A stretch of DNA of 13,755 bases from Rhizobacter sp. (GTDB lineage Bacteria > Pseudomonadota > Gammaproteobacteria > Burkholderiales > Burkholderiaceae_C): contig JANYFX010000097.1 in NCBI GenBank assembly GCA_025359585.1, positions 1 through 13,755 on the forward strand, read 5' to 3'. Positions within the stretch are counted from its first letter, which is position 1; every line of letters begins with the position of its first letter. The notes beneath the pieces were generated by a model. The model was not told the origin of the DNA. It worked only from the letters and a program-made list of their open reading frames with translations, and did not search any database. The translations under genes were made by a program, and so were the position numbers. Below, in pieces: positions 12,788-13,755 of the stretch.

Positions 12788-13755
12788 GCCGCAGAGCGCA
12801 AGGTCTGGCGCGACATCTCGCGCGTCGTCTGGCGCGTTTCGCCGAACAGCGAATCGCGAAATGCCACCGACTCCGAACGGTCGCCGATCGCCCACAACAA
12901 CAGCGCACGCGCCGACATCGGCTTGGCGAACAGAAAACCCTGCAGTTCGTCGCAGCCCAGTTCCACCAGGATCTGCTGCTGGCGGGTGTTCTCCACCCCT
13001 TCGGCCACCACCTTGAGCCCGAGCGCATGAGCGAGCCTGACGACCGCATCGACCACCGCGCGGGCGTCGGCACCACTTTCGATGTCTCTCACGAAACTCA
13101 TGTCGATCTTGAGTTCCTGTGCCGGCAGCTGGCGCAGGTAGCTCAGGCTCGAATAGCCGGTGCCGAAGTCGTCGATCGACAAGTGCGCGCCGAGCTCGCC
13201 GAGGCGGCGGAAGGTTTCCTGCGTCGCCAGCGTGTCTTCCATCGCCGCCGACTCGGTGATCTCGCAGGTCAGCAGCGAAGGGTGGATGCGGTGGCGCGTG
13301 AGCGCGCCGGTGATGCGGTCGGCGATGTCGTCCTGGCGCATCTGGTAGGCCGAGAGGTTGATCGCCACCCGCATGCGCAGCCCCTTGTCGCGCCAGGCAC
13401 GAGCCTGCTTGCAGGCCGCCTCGATGACCCAGTTGCCGAGCGGGCCGATCAGGCCCGAGCGTTCGGCCAGCGGAATGAATTCGCCTGGCATCACCATGCC
13501 GCGGGTCGGGTGGTTCCAGCGCAGCAAGGCTTCGGCCGCGGTGACCTTGCCACTGCGCGCGTCGACCTTGGGCTGGAAGAACAGTTCGAGTTCGTTGTTG
13601 GCGAGTGCCTCGCGCAGGTCACGCAGCATGTCGAAGTTCTGCTGCACGTCGACGTCCATCTCGGGCGCGTAGAAGCAGTGGCGCGCACCGCCAGCCCGCT
13701 TGGCCGCGTACATCGCCGCGTCGGCGCGTGCGATCAGCTTGGTCTGCGTGCCGCC
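12784..13755 (-). CDS. C-terminal part of a GGDEF-EAL protein, cyclic-di-GMP phosphodiesterase
   Basis: The 5' end lies beyond the window; 323 codons are visible. The first residues (GGTQTKLIARADAAMYAAKR) are the tail of a GGDEF domain. A full EAL domain follows: EALLRW (Glu codon at 13533-13531), INLS, EITES, DDFGTGYSS, KIDMSF, VVAEGVE and QGFLFAKP. All the residues needed for magnesium binding and hydrolysis of c-di-GMP to pGpG are present, so the EAL domain is predicted active. Whether the GGDEF half is catalytic or regulatory cannot be seen. A 50-residue tail after the EAL domain is Arg/Ser/Thr-rich. No link to its neighbours is evident. Confidence 0.95.
   Translation of the reverse strand, partial: GGTQTKLIARADAAMYAAKRAGGARHCFYAPEMDVDVQQNFDMLRDLREALANNELELFFQPKVDARSGKVTAAEALLRWNHPTRGMVMPGEFIPLAERSGLIGPLGNWVIEAACKQARAWRDKGLRMRVAINLSAYQMRQDDIADRITGALTRHRIHPSLLTCEITESAAMEDTLATQETFRRLGELGAHLSIDDFGTGYSSLSYLRQLPAQELKIDMSFVRDIESGADARAVVDAVVRLAHALGLKVVAEGVENTRQQQILVELGCDELQGFLFAKPMSARALLLWAIGDRSESVAFRDSLFGETRQTTREMSRQTLRSAA

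Noticed and set aside
1..13755. Defence islands, CRISPR arrays, prophage or transposon ends
   Set aside because: No repeat-spacer pattern, integrase, transposase, toxin-antitoxin or restriction motif was seen on either strand.

Overview
The window looks like chromosomal DNA of a beta-proteobacterium of the order Burkholderiales. The evidence is the DUF3460-scpA gene pair, the DUF1841 gene, high GC over most of the window, and an AT-rich intergenic element at about 715-794 that resembles a dispersed repeat I remember from Comamonadaceae genomes. The first ~780 bases look less GC-rich (about 48-58% in lines I sampled) than the rest (about 62-65% in sampled lines). No rRNA, tRNA, CRISPR array, transposase or phage gene is visible.

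Region 1 (1-1594): a divergent pair, a BamE-like lipoprotein (minus, cut by the window edge) and a DUF3460 gene (plus), then scpA. scpA begins with a GTG, without a visible Shine-Dalgarno site, inside the AT-rich element.

Region 2 (1595-3760): a small secreted protein of the post-PEP-CTERM-1 type overlaps by 11 bp a secreted zinc metalloprotease. In the protease a PA domain lies between HEVGH and a distant candidate third His plus Met-turn, a leishmanolysin-like arrangement. The leader holds a good sigma-54 promoter match and nested inverted repeats, and a strong terminator closes the region. This is the most unusual part of the window.

Region 3 (3765-7622, all minus): an orphan ParA-type ATPase, a MaoC-fold hydratase, a NarL/LuxR-type response regulator and a hybrid histidine kinase. 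The last two are very probably partners.

Region 4 (7719-10249, plus): a kefF-kefC operon with overlapping stop and start, encoding a glutathione-gated K+/H+ antiporter and its oxidoreductase partner. It diverges from parA across a 96 bp gap containing a perfect 12 bp palindrome.

Region 5 (10256-13755): a cysteine-rich lipoprotein with ankyrin-like segments (minus), a 386 bp gap without a gene, a RutE-type nitroreductase (minus), a DUF1841 gene (plus) and the C-terminal part of a GGDEF-EAL protein (minus, cut by the window edge). The stop codons of the last two overlap.
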